NCBI RefSeq assembly: GCF_002895005.1
Contig: NZ_POWF01000002.1
Span: 310,001-374,000, forward strand
DNA length: 64,000 nucleotides
Source of the DNA: Hanstruepera neustonica
GTDB lineage: Bacteria; Bacteroidota; Bacteroidia; Flavobacteriales; Flavobacteriaceae
Direction of reading: 5' to 3'
The number at the start of each line of letters is the position of its first letter. Position 1 is the first letter of the stretch. This document shows positions 1-9,215 of this stretch, in pieces. The notes beneath the pieces were generated by a model. It searched no databases and was not told the origin of the DNA. It saw nothing but the letters and a program-made list of their open reading frames with translations. Position numbers and translations under genes: made by a program.

Positions 1-2226
1 CAATTCAAGCCAGGTATTATCCTTGTGTAAAGACATAACAGGTTCATATTCATAATATCCTTTGGGGTTTGAAATATCTGATACTCTTTTTGAATCCGTT
101 AAAGGCTCAATTCCTCCAGCTTTCATCATTTGCATCATAAGCGATGTTCCAGAGCGTGGCAGTCCTGAAACAATTGTAATTTGATTTTTGATTGGCCTAT
201 TTTTTAACTTATCTTTTTGTTCCAATTTACCTTGAATGTTTTCAATCGCCAATTCAGCTCTATCATGCGCTTTAGGTTTAAGTTTTGACGCCATGTTATA
301 AGCAATTTTTGCATTTTCCAAATCACCTAATTTCTCCAGTGCCTCACCCAAAGTATAATGTGCTTCAGGATAATATTTGACTAATTCAATACTTGTTAAC
401 GCATGTTCAGCAGCCTCTTCATATTCTCCCAATCTAATAAGAGTTTCAGCCAGTGCTTGATGTAATTTGGCTTTATCTACTTCAATTTCCAATGCTTTTA
501 CAAAGGAGTCTCTGGCCTCTTCAAAACGACTTAACCCTCTGTAAATCTTACCTATTTGATACCAAATTTCGGAACTTGGTTTATTCTTCTTTTTATTCAG
601 CAAAATATTCAAAGCCTCAAAAGGCTTGTTCTCACCATATAAAATTTTAGATTCCGCAAGATCCAAACCTATTTCATTTTTCTTATCCCGTCGCTTTAAT
701 TCATTAAAATACAGTCTTGCTTTGTCAAATTCCTTTTCGGCTAAACTTATATTGAGAAGGTCCATATAATATGGTATTATATTTACAACCGAATCACCAA
801 CTTTATAACCTTGCTTTTTAAGTGATTCCTTATTTTTTCCTTGAAAAGCATCTTCATCATAAACAGGATATTTGGCACTAATAAGTTCGAATAAAAGTTG
901 TTTTGCTTGATCATAATTCTTTTTACCAAGATGTACCCTTGCTAAATTATGCTTCAAATCACTTTTTGTTTTTAAAACTGCTATTTCAATATTCTCATCT
1001 GGTCTCTCAATATATCCCAAATCAACCAATTGCTCAATCGTTTCTTCTTCGTCAAAAATATCTTGATTGTTAGTTTTTGGATGTTCTCCAAAATCTCCAT
1101 CAACACTTTCCCAACTATCAATAAAGCTAGGTTCTTTTGGATTTTCAAAAATATCCAAAGCTGGTTTTCCATCCATATCTTTTCCAATGGGCAAATCAAA
1201 CATGTGAAGAATTGTTGGAGCAACATCAATCAATCCTAATCCAAATACTTTTTCGTTTTTCTTAATATTGGGACCCGCTGCTACAAAAATTCCAAATTGC
1301 CGATGTTCCAAAGCAGGTGCAGCCGGATATTTAGGCATTTTAAGAATACGTTTATGACCTGATTCATATCCGTGATCAGACATGACAATAATGGTTGTTT
1401 CCTCATCAACTAATTCCATCATACGTCCTAACATCATATCTTGAAAACGATAAGCGCCTTCAACAGCGCCTTTATATATTTCAAAAATCTTTTGAGGAAT
1501 TTCTGGCTGCTTTGGTGGGTGAAACTTCATAAAAGCATGACAAAAATGATCAATCAAATCAAAATAAACACCCATGAAGTTCCAATCAGAATTTCTAGCG
1601 ATGTAGGTAGCCGCTGCATGTATAGATGTATTTTCTGCCATTATTTTGGCAAAAGATTGTAATCCCTTGTCTACTTCTTGGTTTATTTCATTGGCTTTTG
1701 GAATAAAGGGTAAAATATGTGCTTCGGTTATTTCATAAGGAAACATGCGAAGGTCTCGAATCGTTTTTGTAAACTCTGATGGATGAATAGTACCTTCTAT
1801 GATTGGATTTCTTTCTTTAGGGTCAGATTTAACTTTTTGAAAACGGTCAGAAACAACTGTACCGTTAATTGGTTCTGCAGGAAAACTTGGCCACCATCCA
1901 ACCAAATTACTCTTATAACCTTGGTTATGCAAAATATTCCATAGTGCTCTACATTTTCTTGAATTTACGGTAACTGGACGAATACTTTTTTTGTTTGGAT
2001 GAACCTCAATAAAGCCAAGAATCCCGTGTTTGTCGGGAGTTTTTCCTGTGGCTACACTAGACCAAAGCATAGGAGAATATGGCGGGTTCATAGTACTCAT
2101 GTTACCATACACCCCTTTGTCTATTAATTCTTTTAGCGATGGCATTTGTCCTTTTGCCAATAAAGGGCCAATAATTTCCCAATCAGCCGCATCCCAACCA
2201 ATCAACAGAACTTTATTCTTCTTCAT
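1..2226 (-). CDS. AlkP-superfamily phosphodiesterase with TPR and sulfotransferase-like domains (3' end beyond window)
   Basis: The reading frame is open for 742 codons down to the window edge, so the C-terminus is missing. Residues about 1-430 form a type I phosphodiesterase/nucleotide pyrophosphatase (AlkP superfamily) domain. It has an N-terminal metal-binding GWDAADW, the segment YSPMLWSSVATGKTPDKHG where the nucleophile should lie, DLIDHFCH, and SDHGYESGH near residue 282. Residues about 470-670 are alpha-helical TPR-like repeats with the A-x-x-x-P-x-x pattern. From about residue 680 a P-loop-like VSGLPRSGTSLMM matches the PAPS-binding 5'-phosphosulfate loop of sulfotransferases. No signal peptide is visible, so it is probably cytoplasmic. 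The start ATG overlaps the end of a small upstream ORF by 14 bp. The domain calls are from family knowledge; the substrate is unknown. A hydrolase joined to a sulfotransferase-like module suggests sulfate- or phosphate-ester metabolism, but this is inference. Confidence 0.85.
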   Translation of the reverse strand, partial: MKKNKVLLIGWDAADWEIIGPLLAKGQMPSLKELIDKGVYGNMSTMNPPYSPMLWSSVATGKTPDKHGILGFIEVHPNKKSIRPVTVNSRKCRALWNILHNQGYKSNLVGWWPSFPAEPINGTVVSDRFQKVKSDPKERNPIIEGTIHPSEFTKTIRDLRMFPYEITEAHILPFIPKANEINQEVDKGLQSFAKIMAENTSIHAAATYIARNSDWNFMGVYFDLIDHFCHAFMKFHPPKQPEIPQKIFEIYKGAVEGAYRFQDMMLGRMMELVDEETTIIVMSDHGYESGHKRILKMPKYPAAPALEHRQFGIFVAAGPNIKKNEKVFGLGLIDVAPTILHMFDLPIGKDMDGKPALDIFENPKEPSFIDSWESVDGDFGEHPKTNNQDIFDEEETIEQLVDLGYIERPDENIEIAVLKTKSDLKHNLARVHLGKKNYDQAKQLLFELISAKYPVYDEDAFQGKNKESLKKQGYKVGDSVVNIIPYYMDLLNISLAEKEFDKARLYFNELKRRDKKNEIGLDLAESKILYGENKPFEALNILLNKKKNKPSSEIWYQIGKIYRGLSRFEEARDSFVKALEIEVDKAKLHQALAETLIRLGEYEEAAEHALTSIELVKYYPEAHYTLGEALEKLGDLENAKIAYNMASKLKPKAHDRAELAIENIQGKLEQKDKLKNRPIKNQITIVSGLPRSGTSLMMQMMKAGGIEPLTDSKRVSDISNPKGYYEYEPVMSLHKDNTWLEL

Positions 2227-2353
2227 CTATTTCATCTCTATTTTTATCGTTCTTTTTTACTTTGCGCCACTCACGCAGCCCAATATCACCATATGCCAAG
2301 ATTCCTAAAGAACCTTCAACACGAATATCAAATGGTTTTTTATTATTATTCAT
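2213..2353 (-). CDS. Small 46-aa protein overlapping the AlkP fusion gene
   Basis: An ATG-initiated 46-codon frame begins MNNNKKPFDIRVEGSLGILA, contains a YGDIGLREWR segment and ends in an acidic tail (EIDEEE). Its stop lies 14 bp inside the next gene, whose ATG is embedded in the last codons. This is the geometry of translational coupling. The central part is not low-complexity and reads like a real peptide rather than a chance frame. I do not recognise the family. It has no signal peptide and no membrane segment. A role as a partner or regulator of the downstream phosphodiesterase is inferred from position only. Confidence 0.6.
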   Translation of the reverse strand: MNNNKKPFDIRVEGSLGILAYGDIGLREWRKVKKNDKNRDEIDEEE

Positions 2354-2550
2354 TCATGAAAATTAAGGTATTGGTTAAATGAACAAAAGTTATGATTGAT
2401 ATGCAAATTTTCCATAAAAAGATACATAATTGAAACTAGATTAGAAACGTGTTAATTCATAGGCAAGTACATTAATTATAGGTGTTGATTAAATTTTTAC
2501 CAAAAAATTAGTATATTTAAAACATTGTGTAACATTGAAATACAAAAAAC

Positions 2551-3360
2551 ATGAAAAAAACTACTCCAAAATCTTTAACTAAAAGATTAGCCCAATATGG
2601 AGCATTGACAGCTGCCATTACAGGTGTTGCCGATGCTAACGGGCAAATAGTCTATACCGACATTGACCCAGATGACGGTGGTGTAGGTGTGCAATATCTT
2701 TTAGATATGGATAATGATGGTAATAGTGAGTTTGTGATTAATCAAACGGGTAACAACTTGTTTGCGGCACCTATCCCGAGTAGCGCAGCTATTTTAGGGA
2801 TTGACAGCACATACGATTACCCATTTGCTCTTGACAATGGTGATAATATTAGTGCCGGATTAACCGATTGGTTATCTGGAAATGGCTACTATAAAACCAT
2901 GAACTACAATAGCTGTAATTATTCTAGCAGCCAATGGTGTGCTGTTACTGATAAATATCTTGGACTACGATTTAATATTGGTGCAAACACACATTATGGT
3001 TGGGCAAGACTTGATGCAGGTCTATCTCCCGGTACGGATGGATACACCATCAAAGATTATGCTTATAACTCTGTAGCTGGAGAACCAATTAGCGCAGGGC
3101 AAACTTTGAGCGTAGATAAATTTTCCTCACAAGTGTTTTGTGACATCAGTTGTAAAGATAAAATTGTAACTATTTCTAAATTAACAGGCAATGCCAATTA
3201 TCGTATTTTATCTCTTACGGGAAAACAATTGATTAATGGAGAAACCCACGTGGAATCAAAGGAAATTAATGCCAGTAATTTAGCTTCTGGAATTTACATT
3301 GTAGAAGTAAGAAGTGCCGATTCTAATGCCGTTGAACGGAAAAAGATTGTCATTCAATAA
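2551..3360 (+). CDS. Secreted protein with T9SS type A sorting domain
   Basis: This is a 269-residue protein whose last ~75 residues (from about residue 195) are a type IX secretion C-terminal sorting domain. The domain contains YRILSLTGKQLINGE, then NASNLASGIYIVEV and a final basic KKIVIQ. The N-terminal leader is weakly hydrophobic (LTKRLAQYGALTAAITGVADANGQ), with likely cleavage after the Ala/Asn-Gly-Gln stretch. The mature part (about 33-190) has a Ca-binding-like DMDNDGNSEF and repeated aromatic, Gly- and Asp-rich segments, which suggests a beta-rich surface protein. It would cross the inner membrane by Sec and the outer membrane by T9SS. Its function is unknown. It stands alone, convergent with rlmN across a shared terminator. 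Confidence 0.85.
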   Translation: MKKTTPKSLTKRLAQYGALTAAITGVADANGQIVYTDIDPDDGGVGVQYLLDMDNDGNSEFVINQTGNNLFAAPIPSSAAILGIDSTYDYPFALDNGDNISAGLTDWLSGNGYYKTMNYNSCNYSSSQWCAVTDKYLGLRFNIGANTHYGWARLDAGLSPGTDGYTIKDYAYNSVAGEPISAGQTLSVDKFSSQVFCDISCKDKIVTISKLTGNANYRILSLTGKQLINGETHVESKEINASNLASGIYIVEVRSADSNAVERKKIVIQ

Positions 3361-3368
3361 TTTTACAC

Positions 3369-3399
3369 AAAAAAGCGACTAAATATAGTCGCTTTTTTT
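3369..3399. terminator. Bidirectional intrinsic terminator between the T9SS gene and rlmN
   Basis: A perfect GCGACT / AGTCGC stem is flanked by six A residues on the left and seven T residues on the right. It can therefore terminate transcription from both converging genes. Confidence 0.85.
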
Positions 3400-4438
3400 A
3401 ACTTTTATTAGCTAATTGGCCACAGGCAGCATCTATGTCCTTACCTCGTGATCGTCTGACGGTAACCGTAATGTTGTTTTGTTCTAAAACGGAAACGTAA
3501 CGGTCGATAGCTTCGGAATTGGCCTGTTGAAAAACGCCGTCATCAATAGGGTTGTACTCAATTAAATTTACCTTACTGGGTGCAAATTTGCAAAAATCCA
3601 CCAATGCTTTGATGTCTTTTTGTTGATCATTAATGCCTTTCCAAACCACATACTCATAAGTAATTCTATTTTTGGTTTTAGCATACCAGTACTCTAGAGC
3701 TTCCCTCAAGTCCTTCAGCGGAAATGTTTCGTTAAACGGCATGATTGATGTTCGGACCTCATCTATTGCAGAATGCAATGATACGGCTAATTTGAATTTA
3801 ACCTCATCATCGGCCATTTTTTTAATCATTTTTGGCACACCTGAAGTTGAAACCACAATACGTTTTGGTGACATCCCTAAACCTTCAGGTGATGTAATCT
3901 TATCAATGGCTTTCAAAACATTGTTGTAATTCATAAGTGGTTCACCCATCCCCATAAATACAATGTTACTCAATGGTCTGTTATAATATAATCGGCTTTC
4001 CTTGTCGATGGCTACAACCTGATCTACAATTTCGTCAGGGTTTAAGTTTCGCATACGCTTTAACCTAGCCGTGGCACAAAACTTACAATCCAAACTACAA
4101 CCCACTTGACTTGACACACAGGCTGTTGTTCTACTTTTTGTAGGAATCAAAACCGATTCAACAATCAACCCATCATGCAATTTAACCGCATTCTTAATGG
4201 TTCCATCACTACTTTTTTGCATAGAATCAACCTTAATGTGATTGATCACAAAATTCGCTTCCAACATAGCTCTGGTTTCTTTTGATATATTGGTCATATC
4301 ATCAAAAGAATGCGCAGACTTTTGCCAAAGCCATTCATAAACTTGATTGCCACGGAAGGCTTTATCACCTTCCGCTACAAAGAAATCTCTTAATTGCTCT
4401 TTAGTCAGTGCTCGTATGTCTCTTTTTTGAGTCTGCAT
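3398..4438 (-). CDS. rlmN: 23S rRNA (adenine2503-C2)-methyltransferase / tRNA A37 methyltransferase
   Basis: A 346-residue radical-SAM enzyme that methylates C2 of A2503 in 23S rRNA and of A37 in some tRNAs. The radical-SAM cluster motif is CSLDCKFC (CxxxCxxC) near residue 115. It is preceded by the typical QVGCSLDCKFCATARLKR context and followed by GMGEPLMNY and SVSLHSA. The second catalytic Cys lies in DAACGQL near the C-terminus. Length and start fit the family. It is transcribed on the same strand as queA, with a terminator hairpin in between, so the two are probably separate units. Confidence 0.97.
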   Translation of the reverse strand: MQTQKRDIRALTKEQLRDFFVAEGDKAFRGNQVYEWLWQKSAHSFDDMTNISKETRAMLEANFVINHIKVDSMQKSSDGTIKNAVKLHDGLIVESVLIPTKSRTTACVSSQVGCSLDCKFCATARLKRMRNLNPDEIVDQVVAIDKESRLYYNRPLSNIVFMGMGEPLMNYNNVLKAIDKITSPEGLGMSPKRIVVSTSGVPKMIKKMADDEVKFKLAVSLHSAIDEVRTSIMPFNETFPLKDLREALEYWYAKTKNRITYEYVVWKGINDQQKDIKALVDFCKFAPSKVNLIEYNPIDDGVFQQANSEAIDRYVSVLEQNNITVTVRRSRGKDIDAACGQLANKS

Positions 4439-4464
4439 GTAGTTGCAAAAATATTAGTATCATT

Positions 4465-4488
4465 AAAAAAGCCTTGTAAAAACAAGGC
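4465..4488 (-). terminator. Intrinsic terminator after queA
   Basis: A GCCTTGT / ACAAGGC stem with a 4-nt loop is followed on the minus strand by six T residues. It lies just after the queA stop codon, before rlmN. Confidence 0.75.
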
Positions 4489-4498
4489 CTTATATAAT

Positions 4499-5548
4499 TT
4501 ATAAAATTAACATGGCATCACCATAACTGTAAAATTTGTACTTTTCTTTTACGGCTTCATCATAAGCTCTTTTAATAAAATCATGTCCTGCAAAAGCAGA
4601 TGCCATCATTAATAGTGTTGATTTTGGTGTATGGAAATTGGTTATCATGCAATTGGCTATACTAAAATCGTAGGGTGGAAAAATAAACTTGTTGGACCAT
4701 CCTTCAAATTCATTCAAAGTACCACTAGATGACACCGAACTTTCAATAGCACGCATTACGGTAGTTCCTACAGCACATACACGTTTTTTATTTTTGATAC
4801 CCTTGTTTATAGTATCAACTGCTGGCTTATTAATAATAATCTCTTCACTATCCATTTTATGTTTGGATAAATCCTCAACTTCAACAGGGTTAAAAGTACC
4901 TAATCCCACATGAAGAGTTACTTCTGCAAAATTGACTCCTTTAATTTCCAAACGTTTTAATAAGTGCTTTGAAAAGTGTAAGCCAGCTGTGGGAGCAGCA
5001 ACCGCACCTTCATTTTTTGCGAAAATCGTTTGGTAACGTTCTTCATCTTCTGGCTCTACATCACGTTTTATATATTTTGGTAATGGTGTCTGACCCAACT
5101 CGTTTAATTTCATTCTAAAATCCCTGTACGATCCATCATATAAAAAACGTAGGGTACGTCCTCTGGAGGTTGTATTGTCAATAACTTCAGCTACTAACGT
5201 TTCATCATCACCAAAGTATAACTTATTACCAATTCTAATCTTTCTAGCTGGATCAACCAAAACATCCCATAGACGCTGTTCCTCATTTAACTCGCGTAAC
5301 AAAAACACTTCAATTCTAGCTCCAGTTTTTTCCTTATTACCATAAAGTCTAGCAGGAAATACCTTGGTGTTGTTTAAAATCATCACGTCATCCTCATCAA
5401 AATAATCAATTAAATCTTTGAAGTATTTGTGTTCGATAGATTCATCTTTTCTATTAAGAACCATTAATCGTGCTTCATCCCTGTTTTCAGAAGGGTATTC
5501 GGCCAACAATTCATCTGGCAGATTAAAATTAAAGTGTGATAATTTCAT
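4499..5548 (-). CDS. queA: S-adenosylmethionine:tRNA ribosyltransferase-isomerase
   Basis: A 349-residue enzyme of queuosine synthesis. It transfers and isomerises the ribosyl part of SAM onto preQ1 in tRNA to give epoxyqueuosine. Visible family motifs are [19 protein letters not shown] at the start, [10 protein letters not shown], the [10 protein letters not shown] core, TLHVGLGTF and the C-terminal GDAMLIL. Length is normal. It has its own well-formed promoter immediately upstream, so it need not depend on read-through from aroA. Confidence 0.97.
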   Translation of the reverse strand: MKLSHFNFNLPDELLAEYPSENRDEARLMVLNRKDESIEHKYFKDLIDYFDEDDVMILNNTKVFPARLYGNKEKTGARIEVFLLRELNEEQRLWDVLVDPARKIRIGNKLYFGDDETLVAEVIDNTTSRGRTLRFLYDGSYRDFRMKLNELGQTPLPKYIKRDVEPEDEERYQTIFAKNEGAVAAPTAGLHFSKHLLKRLEIKGVNFAEVTLHVGLGTFNPVEVEDLSKHKMDSEEIIINKPAVDTINKGIKNKKRVCAVGTTVMRAIESSVSSSGTLNEFEGWSNKFIFPPYDFSIANCMITNFHTPKSTLLMMASAFAGHDFIKRAYDEAVKEKYKFYSYGDAMLIL

Positions 5549-5594
5549 TTGCTGTTATTTAATTAAAATTTGTGTTTGTTTTTTGTAAAAGGTG

Positions 5595-5626
5595 CAAATA
5601 TACAATCTGAAAGTAGGGGTTGTCAA
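5595..5626 (-). promoter_or_regulatory. Bacteroidota-type promoter of queA
   Basis: On the minus strand a TTG is followed after 21 nt by TATATTTG. This matches the Bacteroidota consensus (-33 TTG, -7 TAnnTTTG) without mismatch. It lies about 50 bp upstream of the queA start codon. Confidence 0.75.
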
Positions 5627-5641
5627 GTATTTAACCAATTA

Positions 5642-6868
5642 TTATTGAGATACTTTGATCCCAAGTGTTTTTAGATCATCCCAAAAACTAGGGTACGATT
5701 TGGAAACCACTTCAAAATCGTTAATTACGATATCTGTTTTAAGGCAAAGTGGCGCAAAGGCCATGGCCATTCTATGATCATTATAGGTGTCAATGGAAAC
5801 AGCTTTCGTTATGGTATTACATACTTCTAACTTTAGGCTATCATTAGAAATATGGACTGTTCCTCCTAACTTTTCTAGCTCGGTTTTGAGAGCCTGTAAT
5901 CTATCAGTCTCCTTTATTTTAAGAGTGTGTAATCCTGTTAGCTCACATGACAATCCGAGTCCAAAAGAAGTAACAGCAATGGTTTGCGCTATATCAGGTG
6001 CGTTTACCAAATGACACTCGAAATGAGTTTTTAAAGGCTCATTGATTTTTTGCAGCGTCAATCTGCCATCTTTAAAAATGGAATTTACCCCAAAATCCTT
6101 GTAGATTTCCTTTAAAACCGTATCACCTTGAATACTTTGTTCATTAAATGAGACTAACGTAATCGTTGTCCCTATGGGACTTAACGCCGCTAAACTATAA
6201 AAATACGAAGCCGAAGACCAATCGCTTTCCACCACAATGGTTTGATTATTGATTTCATCTTGATGTTGTACTTGGATAACCTGTCCTTCAAAACTGGTTT
6301 CAATTCCAATTTGATTCAATAAACTCAGTGTCATATTTATGTAAGGCTTGGAAGTGATGTTGCCTTCCAAAATCAATTTTAAACCATTTTGAAGTTTCGG
6401 AGCGATAAGTAGCAATGCCGATATATATTGGCTGCTAACATCGGCTTTTAAAACCACTTCAGATTTTGAAAGTATTTTTCCTTTGATTCTCAATGGTGGA
6501 TATCCTTTCTTCCCTAAATAACCCATATCGGCTCCTAGATCCTTTAAAGCATCAACTAAAATTTCTATAGGACGTTCCTGCATTCTTGAAGATCCCGTTA
6601 AGGTAATTTCCTTTCCTATTTGAACAGCGTAATACGCAGTAAGAAAGCGCATAGCGGTGCCAGCATGATGAACATCAATTGTCTTTAAATCGCTTTGGAG
6701 CGCTCTTTGCATGACTTCAGAATCATCTGAATGCGATAAGTTGGTTATGTTTAAATTAGGGAAAAGCGCTTGTAACAACAGTAATCTATTGGATTCACTT
6801 TTTGAGCCTGTAATGACAATTGGAGATGATTGATTTGATAATGCCGATTGATGGAGTGTAATATCCAT
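5642..6868 (-). CDS. aroA: 3-phosphoshikimate 1-carboxyvinyltransferase (EPSP synthase)
   Basis: A 408-residue enzyme that joins shikimate-3-phosphate and PEP to EPSP in the shikimate pathway. Visible motifs are ITGSKSESNRLL (phosphate-binding SKSxxxR), HHAGTAMRFLTAYYA, the DVSSQYISALLL segment, LKIKETDRL and DTYNDHRMAMAFAPL (the DHRMAMA signature). It is the last gene of the long aromatic operon and shares one base with the mazG-like gene before it. It is somewhat shorter than the ~427 residues of E. coli AroA, as is usual in Bacteroidota. Confidence 0.96.
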   Translation of the reverse strand: MDITLHQSALSNQSSPIVITGSKSESNRLLLLQALFPNLNITNLSHSDDSEVMQRALQSDLKTIDVHHAGTAMRFLTAYYAVQIGKEITLTGSSRMQERPIEILVDALKDLGADMGYLGKKGYPPLRIKGKILSKSEVVLKADVSSQYISALLLIAPKLQNGLKLILEGNITSKPYINMTLSLLNQIGIETSFEGQVIQVQHQDEINNQTIVVESDWSSASYFYSLAALSPIGTTITLVSFNEQSIQGDTVLKEIYKDFGVNSIFKDGRLTLQKINEPLKTHFECHLVNAPDIAQTIAVTSFGLGLSCELTGLHTLKIKETDRLQALKTELEKLGGTVHISNDSLKLEVCNTITKAVSIDTYNDHRMAMAFAPLCLKTDIVINDFEVVSKSYPSFWDDLKTLGIKVSQ

Positions 6869-7197
6869 TATTTTTTTAGCTTATCATTATTGTGGTGCCT
6901 ATCGTGATCTCTTTTGGTTTTTTTTGCCATCTTTTTGTCAAAAGCCGCTTGCAAATCAATACCTGTCTGATTGGCCAAACACAATACTACAAAAACAACA
7001 TCAGCCAATTCTTCGCCAAGATCCTTATCCTTGTCACTTTCTTTTTCACTTTGTTCTCCATAACGTCTCGCTATAATGCGTGCAACTTCACCAACCTCTT
7101 CCGTAAGTTGCGCCATATTAGTGAGTTCATTGAAATAACGAACACCATGTTCTTGTATCCAATTGTCAACTATTTTCTGTGCGTTTTGTAAATTCAT
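6868..7197 (-). CDS. MazG-like nucleotide pyrophosphohydrolase
   Basis: A 109-residue all-alpha NTP-PPase. The metal-binding pattern is visible as LTEEVGEVARII (ExxE) followed by EELADVVFVVLCLAN (ExxD). It hydrolyses nucleoside triphosphates to monophosphate and pyrophosphate and probably cleans up aberrant nucleotides. It is the size of single-domain MazG homologs and lies between a DUF3857 gene (1-bp gap) and aroA (1-bp overlap). This location in an aromatic amino acid operon has no obvious metabolic reason. Confidence 0.88.
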   Translation of the reverse strand: MNLQNAQKIVDNWIQEHGVRYFNELTNMAQLTEEVGEVARIIARRYGEQSEKESDKDKDLGEELADVVFVVLCLANQTGIDLQAAFDKKMAKKTKRDHDRHHNNDKLKK

Positions 7198-7198
7198 G

Positions 7199-9205
7199 TT
7201 ACCCTTTTTTCAACACAACTTTTTCTGTTTCTTTTTCTATTACAAATTCAAAAAACTTCTTGAATTGCTTGTATTCATTCGTTAAAATTAGTGATTTGTT
7301 AAGGTCTAAATTTATAGAAAATTGCAACATACTACCATTTTCGCGTGCTAAATATGAGAATTCGCCTTCTCTACCATTAAATTCAATTTTTGAACTTTCA
7401 GGTAAACTTTCAACAACATAACCTTCTGGCAACATAACGTTGACCGTATATTTTTCTGAAATTGGAAAAATGAAATCAATCGGATAAGATCTATTTTCTT
7501 GTTTAAATATATTCTCCTTTGGCGTAAAAAATAACATTGGTGAGAAATACAATTTATCTCCAATTTCTTCCACTTCATTTTCCACGTGGTAATCATATGA
7601 ATAGGTTATTGGTTTTTCAACCTCATACTGATTTGTAAATTCCAGATTTGAAATTTCAATGTTACCCTTATTTTTTTCCAAACGTGCTATGTGAGACTCC
7701 TCATCTAACCCTTTATAATCATCTCTAAAGTTATAGGCTAAATAATTTGAAAATAATGTTCTTACTTTTCCATCCACAGATAAATCAGTATTCAATTTTG
7801 CATTAATAGAAGTAATTTCCTTTGAACTCATACTAGGTAATAAATTAACCCAAGCCGAACTACCATGTTCCCTAACAATTCTTCCTTGCCAATTTAATGT
7901 ATGCGTTGGCAAGATATTGGCTGTTGCATTAGCATCGGTTGCATCCAACATTATCAATCCATCTGGCACCTCAATTGCGGCAATAACATAATTAAATCCC
8001 TTTCTAGTGGCAACAATAGGGATACCATTACTGCGTGTACTCAACAATACAGGATTCGCATTAAGCCCTGCATATCGTAGCATAGCAACCAACATCAAAT
8101 TAATATCCGCCACATTGCCTTCACCAGTTTTGTAAGCTTGTTTCACACCTTGATCTGAAGAATAACCAACAAAGTCATTTTGTTTAACCTTACTCTTTAC
8201 AAAGCTGTATATTTTAAAAGCCTTTTCCATGGGGTCACTAACTCCTTGTAAAATAGCATTCAAATCATCTTCAAAATAATTGGTTTTTTGAAGTTGACCT
8301 CCAAAACTCTCACTATCATATATTCTTTTAACTACTTGATCCCAATCCGTCGCATAGATTTCTGACTGTCCATTCGGCCCCTTGAAATAGGCATACTCCA
8401 TTATTAATTTTGCTCTGTAATTATTAATGTTGTCAGTATAGGGTTCTAATTTTAACGCTGGCACATTGTTGGCGTTAATCATAACTATATTTTCTTGAAA
8501 TTGCCAATCGGCAGAAGATCTATTTACACCTGCTTGCTCAAAATCGGATCGACTTCCCTTTCTAATTTCTGTTCTTGAAACTGAATTTTCTTCCAAATTT
8601 GGATAAAAAGTTGATTTGGGATTCAGCAATTTATTGAATACAAAGTATTCAGGTGTTCTAACATCAACCTCCAATACATTAATTGGTACGTTATATTGAA
8701 GAATAATATCCTCTATGCCATAAAATGGGGACTCAATACGATATTCATACTCAATTACAACACCGTCATTAATACTAGGCATAGTAAATTTGGTAGTAGC
8801 CCAATAATCATTGACCTTTTCCTCAAAAATACTTTCGTTTTTCAATTTATCTTTTTCAACCTTCCCACCATCCAAGTAATAAGTATAAGCTTTCAAGCCT
8901 TTTAATTCTTGCTTTTTTGTAGCTGATTCATCATATAACCTAACTTGATGGGTTGCATAATCATAACCGTCCTTATCATAAATTTTAATTCTTTCGGTAA
9001 TTTCATTGACTTGAACAAAACCTTCATTTTCACGATAATCAAAATAAACCTTATAACTTTTATAAAGAACTGCTGCATGTGCGGAAGAATCTAACGGATG
9101 TACTTTTTCTGAAAGTTCTTCTTTACTAACTTTTCCAAATTTGAAATTTTGGGCAAAACTAATGTGAATGGTGATAAATAGAAGAATGGTTAGTGTGTAT
9201 TTCAT
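7199..9205 (-). CDS. DUF3857/transglutaminase-like secreted protein (copy 1)
   Basis: A 668-residue protein with an N-terminal signal peptide (MKYTLTILLFITIHISFAQ). Residues about 50-260 fit DUF3857, a beta-rich domain, and residues about 290-420 fit a transglutaminase-like fold. At the expected catalytic position the sequence reads KTGEGNVADINLMLVAMLRYAGL. The usual Cys of the GxCxD motif is replaced here by Val (GNVADI), so this copy may be catalytically dead. The C-terminal third is beta-rich DUF3858-like sequence. It is probably periplasmic or surface-linked. It follows its paralog by 10 bp inside the aromatic operon. Function unknown. Confidence 0.85.
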   Translation of the reverse strand: MKYTLTILLFITIHISFAQNFKFGKVSKEELSEKVHPLDSSAHAAVLYKSYKVYFDYRENEGFVQVNEITERIKIYDKDGYDYATHQVRLYDESATKKQELKGLKAYTYYLDGGKVEKDKLKNESIFEEKVNDYWATTKFTMPSINDGVVIEYEYRIESPFYGIEDIILQYNVPINVLEVDVRTPEYFVFNKLLNPKSTFYPNLEENSVSRTEIRKGSRSDFEQAGVNRSSADWQFQENIVMINANNVPALKLEPYTDNINNYRAKLIMEYAYFKGPNGQSEIYATDWDQVVKRIYDSESFGGQLQKTNYFEDDLNAILQGVSDPMEKAFKIYSFVKSKVKQNDFVGYSSDQGVKQAYKTGEGNVADINLMLVAMLRYAGLNANPVLLSTRSNGIPIVATRKGFNYVIAAIEVPDGLIMLDATDANATANILPTHTLNWQGRIVREHGSSAWVNLLPSMSSKEITSINAKLNTDLSVDGKVRTLFSNYLAYNFRDDYKGLDEESHIARLEKNKGNIEISNLEFTNQYEVEKPITYSYDYHVENEVEEIGDKLYFSPMLFFTPKENIFKQENRSYPIDFIFPISEKYTVNVMLPEGYVVESLPESSKIEFNGREGEFSYLARENGSMLQFSINLDLNKSLILTNEYKQFKKFFEFVIEKETEKVVLKKG

Positions 9206-9215
9206 TTTTAAATTT

